Shown here piece after piece: positions 13,238 through 25,200 of a stretch of DNA of 64,000 bases (within the stretch, counting starts at the first letter, position 1; each line of letters opens with the position of its first letter). A model generated the notes under the pieces. That model was not told where the DNA came from and searched no databases. It was given only the letters and a program-made list of their open reading frames with translations. Origin of the DNA: Promerops cafer (lineage: Eukaryota > Chordata > Aves > Passeriformes > Nectariniidae). The translations under genes and the position numbers were made by a program. The stretch spans positions 186,001 through 250,000 of the forward strand of contig VZSE01006253.1 in the NCBI GenBank assembly GCA_013398275.1, in the 5' to 3' direction.

Positions 13238-13462
13238 AGGATGGTCTAATGCTTACAGTACTAGCCTAAGACATGACAGATCTGCATGGGAATCCACACT
13301 CTGCAACATTCTTCCTCTGAGATCTCAAGCAAGCCATTAGTTTCAGGTCTCCATCAGTAAAAGAGGGGTAACGTCATTTCCCTACCTCACACCACTGCTT
13401 TACAGATACATACATTAAAGACTGTGTGACATGCCCAGATACCCCTACCAATGGGACCATAA
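13238..13462 (+). mobile_element. MIR-like SINE of the avian/reptile type
   Basis: The stretch resembles, in order, the parts of a MIR-family SINE: a tRNA-derived head (tctaatgcttacagtactag...gcatgggaatcc), the core (ctctgagatctcaagcaagcc...caggtctccatcagtaaaag) and the tail (cctacctcac...cattaaagactgtgtgacatgcccagatacc...gggaccataaaag). The order and wording agree with the MIR copies found in birds and turtles (the MIR1_Aves type as I remember it). It is old, with many substitutions and small gaps. End points are approximate. Confidence 0.75.
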
Positions 13463-15554
13463 AAGCACTTTCATTAATCAGATGGTCACAGGCCTTTCTG
13501 TAGAGGGGCTGGGAGGAAATATTTGGCCCCTGATGGACCTCAAGCAGGAGTAGGAAGAACAGGAAGAGCTGGCAAGGAGCAGATGCTGCAAAGGGCTCCA
13601 CTCCTGAGTACTTAGCAGCTGGACTGGCCAGGCAGGGAGGAGAAAGTTCTTCCACCTAACAGGTAAAATTGCTGTCCCCACTCCTAAGCATAGAGAATTC
13701 AACCATCATTCAGCAATTAATCCCTGGTGTTCCTGTGATTCCTTGTAACCACTGAGATGTCAGGGTCACTGCTCAGTCCTCAGAGTGGGTTCTTTGATTA
13801 TAGCCTGGACCGCAGTACCAAGGAAAGCTGAACTTCAAGCTAACTGAGGGACATTCAAGCAAAAAGTATGGACATCCAGTGAATACCCAGGCTCTTGTCC
13901 AGGCTCAGCAGTTATCCAGACAATAACCTCAGTGGCATGGTTGGTCTGGTTGAGACTGTCAGTCCAGCACTGATTGTGTGGCATTGCTTTTTTCATCCAT
14001 CTATGTAACGCAACACAGCAGAATGCCTGAGTTACTCCATCTCACAGCAGAGACATGCAAACTTTGCAACCCCTCACCAGTGCAGCCCATGGCACCAGCA
14101 GAGACCCTCTGCACCATGAAAGCAGAGAGACACTGCTTCATCCTAGATGGGCAGAAAATTCCCACAAAGCTTCTATTTCCCAGAGCTTTCTCGGTTCAGG
14201 GTTTAGTTACAGTCTCAGTTATAACAACTATGACAGGGAGGTTAATGTACACTTAAGCATATATGCCACAAGATTCCTCACCTGCAGAGAAGTTAAAAGA
14301 ACAGTGAAGACTCCAAAAGCTGATGCAATCTGTTACTTTTCAACAATTTCATTCAATGAGCAGAATGGAGCCAAACACATACTGTACATTATATTAGAAT
14401 ATTAGTCTGGCTAAGATGTTTGGCTAACATCCATATTTGTGTATCAACATAGGTAATAAAATGATCAAATGGTTCTTCTGAGACCACCTCCAGCTCATAC
14501 AGTCCATCTGCAGTCAAACACCATGGATACAACATGCTGCCTCCTAATCTATCTGGGGAAATATTTCGTTAGCCAAATTGCATTTCAGGTTCGTTTGTGT
14601 AAAACGGTGTATTTAATTAAAACATTACTCGTTTCAACTCCAGCCCCAACTGGGATCATATCCAAACTTCAGTCCTATCCAGCATAAGCCATGCAGCAGT
14701 AATGCATTAAAATGTATAATATACACTTAAATAAACCACGCAAAGTTTCACATTAACTGCCTGGACAGTAGAACATATGCTTGCCTTTTACTGTTTAGCT
14801 GCTATGTTTATGGCATGATGGGAAAGTCTTTCTTTACCTATTTGTAATCCTTAAAATTTTACAAAACAAGATGAATCTCCATTATATTCCTTGGAAAAAA
14901 AATGGAATTCTCTTCTGCAATGGCCTTGTAATGGTTAAATCTTACTGTTCTGAGTTAGCTGCTACATAGGTAAAAAGGAAATGGTGGTACTCGTTTTGGG
15001 ACATGCAATCTTGCCAAAGGAAAAAAAGCCAACATTGACCTGCATCTCATTTTGCTCCAATTGTCTTAAAAGCAAGAACATGCAACAACAACAACAAAAA
15101 AAGGGCCAACCTCTCAAAATCGATGGATGAGTGGCTTTATTTGAAACAGCTGAATAAATTACACCCTTATTTTATTATATCAATACAGTGTAGTTGGTAG
15201 GCTTTCAGCAAAGTAGTAGACAAGCAGTTTGCTCTATGGAATTCATTATTCATTCAGGAAGGACACTGTGTCAAGATTATGAAATATTTCCATCCCTGGA
15301 GTTATCACAAATGTATGAGCTTCCAAAATTAAGCTGGCCATTTAAACACCAAAAAGCATATTGCAGCATTAATGTTTAAACAGACTGCAATGGCAAAGAC
15401 TTGCTTCAAAACAATCAATGCCACTCTGCCCCAACAGCACAGGTGTTTTCTGCCTGTCTTCCCATGGGCTCATACCTTGTGGGTCTAAATTTCTTCCATC
15501 TCTGCCTTTATTTGAAGCTCAGTGATGGTGCTGGGCCCTCTGGTGCTAATCCAG

Positions 15555-15655
15555 AAGATACTTAAGTAGATGCTTAAAATTAAGGTATGTGAACAGTTCC
15601 AATTGCTTTCAAATACAGGAAGTTAAGCAAGTGATTAAGTGCTTTGCTGGAGTGA
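15555..15655. repeat. Ancient sauropsid palindromic repeat fragment
   Basis: The words acttaagtagatgcttaaaa and gttaagcaagtgattaagtg face each other across a centre, followed by ctttgctgg. This resembles a very common palindromic interspersed repeat in turtles, crocodilians and birds, in which 'cttaagta-cttaa' words are mirrored around a central 'cccattgacttcaatggg'. I cannot name the family with certainty. The copy is heavily diverged. Confidence 0.5.
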
Positions 15656-16047
15656 TGCCAGAGTGCTCAAAAGAACACAGGATTTCATCCTTTATCCTCT
15701 ATTTGGAAAGCTTCTCCTCATGTTTAATTTAATTGAAAGCAATGCTCAAATGATAACAACTTCACATTTATAGACCTCTAATTAATCTGCTTAATGGCCT
15801 CATTTCTCAGTGCCTCCCTACCTCCCAACATATGTACCTGGTTAAAGGAAAAAGAAGCCTTACCTCTGGTTTACAAATGAAAAAAAAGTGTGTTTAGAAA
15901 GTCTAAGCATAACTTCCTTGAAACACCTGAGTCAGGGATCTCCAAAGTGCAGTCCATGACTTGTGAGAACTTAGCCTGATATTCCTCGGCTAGAAGACCT
16001 TCACAAACTAAACTCTGACAATCCCTTATCTTTTCAGTGATATAATT

Positions 16048-16069
16048 AAAAAAAAAAAAAAAAAAAAAA
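16048..16069. repeat. Poly-A tract (22 bp)
   Basis: This is a pure run of A on the plus strand in the FAT3 intron. I do not see a retrotransposed body in front of it. Confidence 0.95.
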
Positions 16070-16570
16070 GCTATGCTGAATGTAATGATTTTGTTTCCTT
16101 TAAACCCCATGCATGCAGAAGCCCAGTGCCAGACTTGGGAAAAGAACATACTACAACAGTGAATCCTGCCCTACTGAAAAGCTGAGCATGAGCCTTTAGG
16201 AAGATAATTCCCTATGTCCTCCCCTGATCAATGCATAGGAGCAAGCAGAGGCTTTGCATCCATACATAACCCTGGACCTCACTCATCAGGTATGTGAGGT
16301 AGCAGCTGCATAAGAAGCTCTCTACTTTCTTTGTTTCTTAGACCTAGGAAGGAAAACAGCTTGACATGGAGGTTGCTGACAGATTGGAGCACAATAACCA
16401 CAGTTTTTGTCACTGCTCCTTGTAGTATTATTTTTAATTCAGCATATTTCAAAGCAAAATAATTAGGTGATTATGTGAAGTGGGGACTGAAAATATGATT
16501 CCTACCTCACAACTAAAAACTGAATTCAGGTGATTTCAAAGGGGGGGTTCTCTTACTGGTTTGGATTTTG

Positions 16571-16673
16571 GTATTTTTTGTGTTCTTTTCTTTTTTTTTT
16601 GTTTTTTGTTTTTTTTTTTGTTTTGTTTTTTGTTTTTTTTTGTTTTGTTTTGTTTTGGTTTTGTTTTTGTTTT
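16571..16673. repeat. T-rich (TTTTG)n low-complexity tract
   Basis: About 100 bp of plus-strand T runs broken by single G's, changing to TTTTG units at the right side. It produces spurious Phe/Val-rich and Lys-rich open frames on the two strands and should not be read as coding. Confidence 0.95.
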
Positions 16674-17994
16674 CTAGCAACAGTAGTAGCATCAACTTTT
16701 CTATTTTGGTGGCAAAATTACCCTGCTTCAACTGGATATTTTCACTTAGTTGTCTATGACCTGGATATGCTGTGCTCCTTAATGATGAGAGCTTTATACA
16801 CAAAACTCTAGCAAAATGAATTCTCCTATCACCATTCTAACTCCAATTCATCTCCTATTGTTTTCAAGTGGCAACTTACACCAGGGCCATTTGTTTTTCC
16901 CAGGTATTTTTTGAAATTACAAAATTGCAAACATTACCTACTGACATATGCTAAGAGCAAGCATGATGAAGACTTCAAAGAAGGTCTTCCAACCTGCAGT
17001 TTTGCTTGTTTTATTTTAAACAAAAACATATGCTTGAAAGTTCAAACTGCATTTCTACGTGTCTCAAAGCAGAGGTTAATTGTCTTGTGCAAATCTGAAC
17101 AATGCTGACAGTTCCTGGTGAATGACAGACAGTACCCTTGCTCATGAAATACTTCAGTCTAACAGTTATAAAATTATTTGTTGCCCATTAATAACTCATC
17201 TAGCCACTTTGACATTACCTAAGCATTTAGCCAAAAGTACACTAAAGATTGCAAATACAGACACAAAAGGCTCTGTGCCATTTCTTCCACTGCTGAATTA
17301 TAGAATGTGGCTGAATTACAAATGTCAATTCATTTTGTACCTTAGAGGCTATAGCAGAAATACTGTATGTGTGGGCTCTTGGATGAGCCTAGTACTCCCT
17401 TTCCATCCAGCATTTATTTGTCATTCCACAGAAATGACAAAAATAAAAAGAATGAAAATGCATGGAAAGCTTATTAATTAAATATTGATTTGGTATCAGT
17501 CTGAATTGACCCCATGACTCTCTCAACAAAGAATCTTAATCCACAGAGTGTAGAGATCTTCATGTTCAGTAGGAGACACGTTCTAAGCAGCTGGTTCCTG
17601 GAATTAGCTCACGAACAGTGAGGGCATATCCTCTAACCACAGACAGGACAGAAGGGAAGAACAGCAATTTCAGCAGGCTTCGTTTTGACTACATAGTCAT
17701 ATAAATGGCCAACTCTTACATCTCGTGCAGACTGGCTCCTGCACACAGACACACATAATGTGCTTATAATGAACAGCACCCAGTGGGGAATTTTCCAAGT
17801 AAAGTACCACTAACAAGCTGCTTTTCTGATCGTTGTTGCTGCTGCTGTTGTTGAAATTGTTTTTCCCTGTTAGAATCAGACTTCATCTTCTCAATCTACA
17901 GCTGAAATGAGAACAGCATTCCCCAAATCAAGAGCCAAGAGAAAATACAGAATCAAGAAAAACAACTGCAGAAAAGATAAGTTATTGTAATTAC

Positions 17995-18152
17995 CTTCAG
18001 AATTATACAGGGATTCGCTCTGGTGTACATTATAATCCCATTGCTTTGCAGGGTTCGCAAACGGAGAGCCAACTTGAATTCCTCTTTCTTGCTATTTTCA
18101 GAAACACGGTATTTAATGTAGCTATTCCCAGCAAAGCTAAGGGAAGTGTGGC
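17995..18152 (-). CDS. FAT3: FAT3 exon, first part of laminin-G domain
   Basis: The 158 nt exon lies between acceptor tttcag and donor gtaatt (phase 1 in, 0 out). It reads GHTSLSFAGNSYIKYRVSEN, SKKEEFKLALRLRTLQSNGI and IMYTRANPCIILK. This is the first third of a laminin-G (LamG/TSP-N jelly-roll) domain: the SFAGNSYIKYR start strand, the LRLRTLQSNGIIMYT core strands and the hydrophobic end. It joins directly to IVDGKLWFQLDCGSGPG in the next exon. The upstream join gives GECSGHTSLSF. Confidence 0.95.
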
Positions 18153-19191
18153 CTGAAACAACCATTTTGAAAAGACACGTGCTTTTAGTGATACATAAAA
18201 CAATTCCTCAACTGTTAAGTAATTAAAGAATTTACAGAGTTAATGAGAATTACTAGGAAAAAATAAATAAAACCCATTTTTGATGAGAGAAAACAAAGCT
18301 GGCAGCTACTAAAAAATATTTCTGCATTTCCTTTTTTAAGCTATTTTTCAGGGGATAGAGGAAAGTTTTATATCTCCATGCTTAAAAAAAAAAAAAACAA
18401 ACAGGTTTCTCCAAGTATTCAGCATTTTTCAGCTTATGCACTCCTGGAGGCACCAGTCTTGTCTCACTGATAACAGAGGGAATCAAAGATGACAACACCT
18501 GTACATCAGGCAGTTGAGTTATGGGCATCAAGTTAGGTGTGGGCAGATGTCAGCCAAACCCTTGCTTTGAGTACCCTGCAACCAGTGCCCAGGACCACAG
18601 TTCAGTTTCTGCTGTGCTTTCATCATCATGCCTGCTTTCATCAGGCAAAGAGCACAAATCCTCTGTCCTGCAGCCTGGGATTCACTGAAGTCAACAGAAA
18701 GCTCTCCTTCACTGGCTATCCACGTGGCTCTTCATATTCCCAGGGAACAACACAGATGCACAGAACTAACAGATGTCCTCAAACTTTCTTTTCGGGACAG
18801 TGAAGTGTTTTCATTAATAAAGGTTGGAATTTTGGTAATCTAAATAGTAAGCAGAAGAGGTAATTATAGAGCTTTGCCCATGGGCAGGAAAACATCTGGC
18901 ATAACATTCTCTAGGAAAAATCCTGTTTTCTCAGCAGCCTGTTTTACTGAGCTGGTATTCAAGCAAGCCAGTGGGAATTTCCAAACAGAAACTGGGTCAC
19001 AGTCTACATACAGACCCATAACTATAAAGACAAGTATTCATAGGGCTTATAAACAGACACCCCAAGTGCCTGTGCTGAGATGGGTTAAGCAGCACATTTT
19101 CTGTTAACTTCACTGGCACCTCTGCCTACAAAATGAGAATGGCAGCACTTTCTTGTCCAACTATATCCCCCTTTGTGGCTGTGACATGCAC
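18153..19191 (-). other. FAT3: FAT3 intron, 1.0 kb
   Basis: The intron separates the EGF1 and laminin-G exons. It holds an A-rich run at about 18385-18398 but nothing else identifiable. Confidence 0.9.
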
Positions 19192-19326
19192 CTGAACACT
19201 CGCCAAGCTTTCCTGGTGGGCACTGGCAGATGAACGGTCTTCGGTTGGCTTCATACCCCACACACTGCATGTCCCCTGGACATGGCTTCTCCAGACAGGG
19301 ATCGCTGGAGCCTGGGCAGAGTCCTC
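19192..19326 (-). CDS. FAT3: FAT3 exon, first EGF-like module
   Basis: The 135 nt exon (phase 1 in and out) follows acceptor attgcag and ends at a gtgcat donor. It reads GGLCPGSSDPCLEKPCPGDM, QCVGYEANRRPFICQCPPGK and LGECS. Six cysteines in C-x(n)-C spacing, with the CQCPPGKLGEC ending, mark an EGF-like module that precedes the laminin-G domain, as in FAT1 and FAT3. The gtgcat donor departs from the GTRAGT consensus. EGF1 has been carried as one phase-1 symmetric exon, the usual arrangement for shuffled EGF modules. Confidence 0.94.
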
Positions 19327-19737
19327 CTGCAATAAGTTAAAATACTGTCAAGGATCCACAGTGTAAAGCATGATCTGCTGCAATAAAAGAGTAATGAAAG
19401 ACAATTACTGATCGCACACTTCAGTACAAGCAAAAAATGGCTTAATAATAACAACAACAGAAAAGCCCCAACAAACCTTCACAAAAAGGACCAGATTTTG
19501 GACAAGTACACAGCAGAACTGCAGTAGTCCTCTTCCAAAGACTGCCCTAAACCCCACGGGAACATATTATAAAAATGAACTATTATGAGCAGTAACTGGT
19601 TTATAAATGGTGTGATAACTCTCAGGCCATCCATTTTCCCACAAAGCTTTCTGCACGGCGGCTTTAGAGATAGGAGAGAAAGAAATTGCTTGAAGCTATG
19701 CACTCCTGTTCCCCCAGCACACCCATGAGAAGCAAAT

Positions 19738-19905
19738 TTAAGGAGGTAGAAATGGTCACAGCACCAAGCCTGCCAGAATTCAAGAAGCATTTGGACAATG
19801 CTCTCAGGCACATGATGTGATTCTTGGTGGTCCTGTGCAGGGCCAGCAGCTGGACTTCAATGATCCTTGTGGGTCCCCTCCAGCTCAGGATATTCTGTGA
19901 TTCTA
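19738..19905 (+). mobile_element. CR1 LINE 3'-end fragment, plus strand
   Basis: The words 'gtcacagcaccaagcctgcc', 'agcatttggacaatgctctc', 'ggtcctgtgcagggccagca' and 'gatccttgtgggtcccctcc', followed by 'tattctgtgattcta', are the closing part of an avian CR1 element ending in the usual ATTCTGTGATTCTA-type tail. It is truncated on the 5' side, as most CR1 copies are. It lies antisense to FAT3. Confidence 0.85.
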
Positions 19906-21270
19906 AGCCATGCTTGGGCTACAGTGACACCTGGATTTTTCATTCTCATACTGCAGAGGACATGCTGCCAGCTTGATCATACAGCACAGGCAAACTGGCC
20001 CTCTCCCTATGTTCCTCCTGACATTTCTGAGATCTCACATTCTATCCAGCTTGCTCAGGCCACCAAAACCTGCCCTCCTTTTTTCTAATCTGCAGGGAAA
20101 GAACTATACTAACTTTTAAATTTGCTTAAAATACTTGAGCGACACAATTATATGGAGGTTTTTCAAAACCTCCTAAATTCTTTACAACTACCAAGCTGAG
20201 CATGTCAAGGACTTACTATTTAAAGCCTGTCAATGTTAAAAGAATTTTTTGCATTTCATGGGGTTTGGCTAAAGCGTCAATGTAACTTCTAAAAGTGTTT
20301 AAATAAATGTTTTGATTGCTCTAATCTTAAAAGATTTGCACGCACTGTCTATAATAATGCAAAACGTGATACAACTATTGCTGTTTAATATACGGATTTT
20401 CAGAAATATATGACTTCCACAACAGCTAGACTCTCCTTGGTTGCAATAAGGTACTTGGGAGATGCAGGGTCAGTTTCTACGTCTGGGCATCTGTGTATGG
20501 CTGTTATGAAAGTAGACTTCAAGTGCAGGAAAAAAGGCACTCCTGCCCTTGCTTTTGTTGATTTGCAGCCCCAGCATGAATGGAAGCAAAGGCAGTTGCT
20601 GGGAATGGACAGACACCTCTTCTTCTGTTTATCAAGTTAATTTATTTAAGACATGCAGGTGATGAATTTAATGATAAAAAGCACTTTCCTACCCATTGCT
20701 TTCTGAATATTGGCAGTTCTTGTATATTGCAGGATCTATATTGTAGGAGCCTTATCATATTCAAAAACTAGTTTACTTTTGAGCATGTTGTTTTATTTAC
20801 AGTTTATAAAGGAAAGAATCAACCTGTCGTGGAGTACATCTCCAAAAGTAATGAAAGAAAGAATCTTATTGCTCTCATACTTTTGTACAAGCCAAGCAGG
20901 GCTCATAGTAAGCAAAGCTGAAATTACCTGACACTGTAAGTATTTTCTGGGAGAAGAAAAATTACTACTATAGCTTTCAAAGTGGACATGGGCCGACTAC
21001 AAATATGGCAATTACTGTAAATGTCTTCCTTGATGTACAGCACAGTCAATTTAATGTTTAACATCCTCCCCTCCTTTATCAAACATTTGTTTGAGAAGTC
21101 TATGGAGTAAAAGATTTACAGTGCTGCCTGTAGCACCGTTAGAAAACGATGCATGGCAATCTTTATTAATCACATTAGTAGGTAACATTAACAGGAATAA
21201 CAGCTGCAATACACAGTCACACTTTAGGCCTTATAGAATCAAAAAAACACAAACGTCATAGGGTTCTAGA

Positions 21271-21308
21271 CTACAGATTTACATTCCATTTGAATGTAAG
21301 ATCTGTAG
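21271..21308. repeat. Near-perfect hairpin, about 16-bp arms
   Basis: CTACAGATTTACATTC is mirrored by GAATGTAAGATCTGTAG across a five-base loop (CATTT). One unpaired base in the right arm is the only fault. Confidence 0.93.
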
Positions 21309-22262
21309 AATTTAACAGAGAATATGATATTTTCTATACTTCGGTTTGTTTGGCTTTTTTTAGAATAAAACTCCTCATTTCTTAGAATTCAATGGCAAGT
21401 AACAATTATTTCTGAAATTATAATGGGTTGTTAAAAATTCTACAGGCTGCTTTGTATTTTCACCTTGGTTGTTCAAGCTATTTTAACTCATTCTTATGTG
21501 ACAAATACACAGCATTCTGGTGTCTGCAGAGTATATCTTTTCTTTGAATAAACTTAAACCTTTTGTGAGGCTGCAATTCAAGTGAGCCTCTGTGTGGCTG
21601 ACAGACATACGATTTGGACTAAAGCCCCACAGCTCGTCACTGTGCAGCAGAAAGAGGCACTGAGATTTCCAAACGTGGCTCTGCAAATTTTCACATACCC
21701 TAACCTATGACTATATCTTTGACATGAAGCAATGAAGGAACAGCTTACTTTGCTGTCCATCTCTGCCAGGTTTTTTATCTGATTCAAACTCTGATTTGTA
21801 CTTTAGAGCCATCCTTCTGCATTCAAAAAATATATGGAAAAGATCTAACGTACTCCGTGCAACGGTGGAGATAACTGTTTATCCTGAACGGCCAAGAACA
21901 CTCCTTCTGGTAAACTACAAGGAAACCAACTTTTTATTCATCCTGCTGCAGCAGGATTTCATAGCTGTCACAAAAGTTTAAAATATTCAGACTTGCAAGA
22001 AGTGCTTTATGCCTGTCTGTATGGTTATAAGTACATAAGCTACAAATCTGCATTATTGCTTTGCCCCAGCTAACACGCATTTTCAGGCTGATTTCACAAC
22101 TATGTGGAGCAAAATTGTAAAATTGTTCAAGGTTACGTTGCCCACATCAAAGATTTACAGCCTGAGTTTAAATAAAATTATTCTAATGTTGCATTTCCAC
22201 TCCAAAGAGCAGTCTATTTTCCATCCAATAAAAGATTCAAGAAATATAGGCTCAAAATGATC

Positions 22263-22279
22263 TTTTTTTTTTTTTTTTT
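22263..22279. repeat. Poly-T run (17 bp)
   Basis: A pure T run in the intron, followed by CTAGG. Confidence 0.93.
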
Positions 22280-25200
22280 CTAGGCAGGTCCAGACAATCT
22301 ACAGCATTCTCTTGAAACTCACATTAGTATTAATAAAACTGTTCACTACAAGGTATCACAGAAACACACGAGCTAGCATCAAGCAGTGCGTGGCAGGAAA
22401 AGGTGGAATAGACCCACTTGATTTTGACAGATCATCTTCAGTTTAATTCTCTAAAAGATGATAAAAGTATTTCAATCTTCTAACAAATATACTGAGGGAA
22501 AAAACACTGTTCCATTGCAAGATCAGAGATTTATTTAATTCCTATTCCTTAAAAAAAGGAGCACTTCTAGGATTGTAAATATATTTTGAAAATTGAGTGC
22601 TTCAACAATTTTAACTTCAGCCTTGTGATATTAGGTGGTTTTCTATCAGCTCAGTCTCCTGATCTGTATGACTATTGAAGACACTCTGTTTTTCTCACTT
22701 ATAGAAAAAGGGCTTGAAAGGAGGGAGACTCCTGAAAGGTAGAGTTGCAGGAAGCTTGTAAAGCCAACTCCAAACTGCTGTTTCAAATAATAATTAGTTT
22801 ACTGTGGAAAGAAGACTGGCAACTCATGATCTGCAATCTGTTTGTTTTTGGAGCACACTGACCAGGTATTGTAGACAGTGATTTTTCCATATATGTCAGT
22901 GCAGACACCACAGAATTGTTTCTGCACAAGCCAGCAATGGGTTTCAGTTGGCTCAGGTGCCCCTGGAAAACCTCGTGTCACACAGCATGTCCCAGAGAAA
23001 CACATTCCCGCCGAGTTTTAAATAACAAGACATTTGAACTCTTTCACCCCCTCCTTGATCCCAGATTCCATTAGGACTCCTTAAATGATAGACAGCCATT
23101 CCCACTTGCCCTGGTTCCACAGTCATGCCCCCACTTCACACTGCAGCTCTCCCACTTTATATAAGAGCTTGTGCATTCTCAGCATGGGCTTTACTGCTGG
23201 AGGTATTCACAGGGAGAAAACCTTCCTTGGACAAAGGTGACATGAAACAGACTACAGCCAGATCTAACAGTTATCTGCAGTTCTTTGTTCCCAAGAACAG
23301 ATATTTTTCTTCAATTTTCCTTGCCAGGAGAATTCCAGGCTCATTAGTATGCCTATGTGTGCTTCCTGAAAATGGGAAAAGCAGTGTTGTACACACAAGA
23401 ACCGGGTGATGCTGCTGATGCCCAGTCCTTCAAAGCATCCAGGCAATGTGTGCTCTGTGGAGATGGGGCCAAAAATCAGCTCTGAAGAATAGGTCCTATA
23501 TTAATGGCAGATCCTTGCAGTCTATGATTTCCTTCTGTCAGAGCATTCACAAAATACTAGAAGTGGCTTCATAAATCTGAATTGTCTTGTTTCATAAGAA
23601 AGTGGTCCAAGAGTTCTGTTCTCTTGATTAAATAACGTGGATGTGTCTGCACTTTTGCTGAACACTCCTGCGTCTATTAGAAAAATTCTTTCAAACTATT
23701 AGGCCAGAACCATATTAAACATTTGAAATGGAATTAATCTCATCTAACTTTAGGGCATGATTCATCTGACTGATTTTAGACATCTAGGGAGAGATGTATC
23801 ACATCATTAAAAATACCTCATTCTTCCCACTATCTGCAAATGAGGCCTGGAGTGACCAGCACAGATGTAAATATATGTCCATATTTGTCAAGATTATTTC
23901 AATCCATCCCTCTCCCGTGAACAAATTGATGAAACATCACTTTTTTAAGATTATAATGCAGAACAACTCTAGAACAAAGTATTCCCAACAAAACCTGCTC
24001 TGCCTCTGCACCTTTGTCTCAACACAAAAGAATTACTTTGCATCATGAAAAAAATACGGAATAGATTTTTGCCTCTGAAAAATGAGAATGCCATGAGAAC
24101 TGTTTTACAGGAATACATTTATTCTATTCCTCCTACTTTTATTTCCCCCAGCACTGACAGATGTTTGCATACCTCGTGCCATGCGATGGGAGGTTGGCAA
24201 TCGCATTGCCCCTCTGGTCACGCTGACACAAGCCCCAGCTTGTGACAATATTTTTCATACAAACACAAACAGATGAGCAAAAAATCTAAGGAGACAGTCT
24301 GTTATTGGAAAACTCCTTAGTTCAATTTCATTGATTTAAAAGCTAAGATTGATGCATGTGAACTTTTGAACTTATCCTTCCAGAGCTGAGCTGCTGAACC
24401 TCCGAAGTTCACCCACTGCCTACTTTACAGTCTCCCTGCATTTTCACATTAGATAACTGTGTTTGCTAACAAAGGTAATCTAGGTAAGTTATGCACAGCT
24501 GGCATGCATAAATTGTGCATATCTGTGACATCTGCCAGGGGGAAAAACACTCCAAGTATGATACATATTTCAAGAATGAGTGAATTAGTTCAAACTCAAG
24601 CTTTCTGGGCCATAATTGAATCAGATCTCTGGCAACATATGCAATATTTTAATGGCTTTTTCATAATTCAAGGTATTAATATTTACTCAATGTGGAACTC
24701 TTTTAGCAACAAAAGAAGTATAATACTTTTATTACACTGCTAATATCTTGCTAATGCTGTGTCATTAAACAAGTCAAAATAAATTTGTGCACTTTTTCCT
24801 GAACTGCTGTATTTGTACATTTATTTATAAGAACTACTGATGGAAGAAGTATTTGCATTTTTCTAACTCTTTTACTCTAGTCTTTAGCTTTCATGAAAGC
24901 AAAACTACCCATACATTCTCTAATTATTATACTCTCACAAGTCTGTGTTATCTCCCATGTGAGAAAACACAGTGTGTTTACCTAAATACCAAAATATCTT
25001 CTGTGGCTCCTTTAATTAGTCAGCAGAAGATGATGAAGCATTAACTAATGAGGAGAAGGCTCAAAGCATGTATTTTTGCTTCCCACCAAGGTGTATTATT
25101 TGTGTGCAGGTAACAGACACCAAGGTGTCCACCTCTTTGGCAGCTATACCTAACTCAGCAGCTCTGGACATTTTTTTACTACAGGCTTTATGGCAGGCTG

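Larger units (their letters stand above)
10524..17994 (-). other. FAT3: FAT3 intron, 7.5 kb
   Basis: This intron splits the laminin-G domain. It contains a cluster of perfect palindromes near 12.0-12.1 kb, an avian MIR-like SINE at about 13.24-13.46 kb, a palindromic old repeat at about 15.56 kb, a poly-A tract at 16048-16069 and a T/G-rich simple repeat at 16571-16673. The rest shows nothing I can identify. Confidence 0.85.

Noticed and set aside
16513..16811. Phe/Cys-rich (plus) and Lys-rich (minus) open frames
   Set aside because: Caused by the T/G low-complexity tract.
22380..22440. Possible tRNA-like sequence near the T17 run
   Set aside because: No credible cloverleaf pairing or conserved B-box arrangement.
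23150..23180. TATA-like word (ctttatataag) as a possible promoter
   Set aside because: Isolated motif in AT-rich DNA with no downstream gene start.
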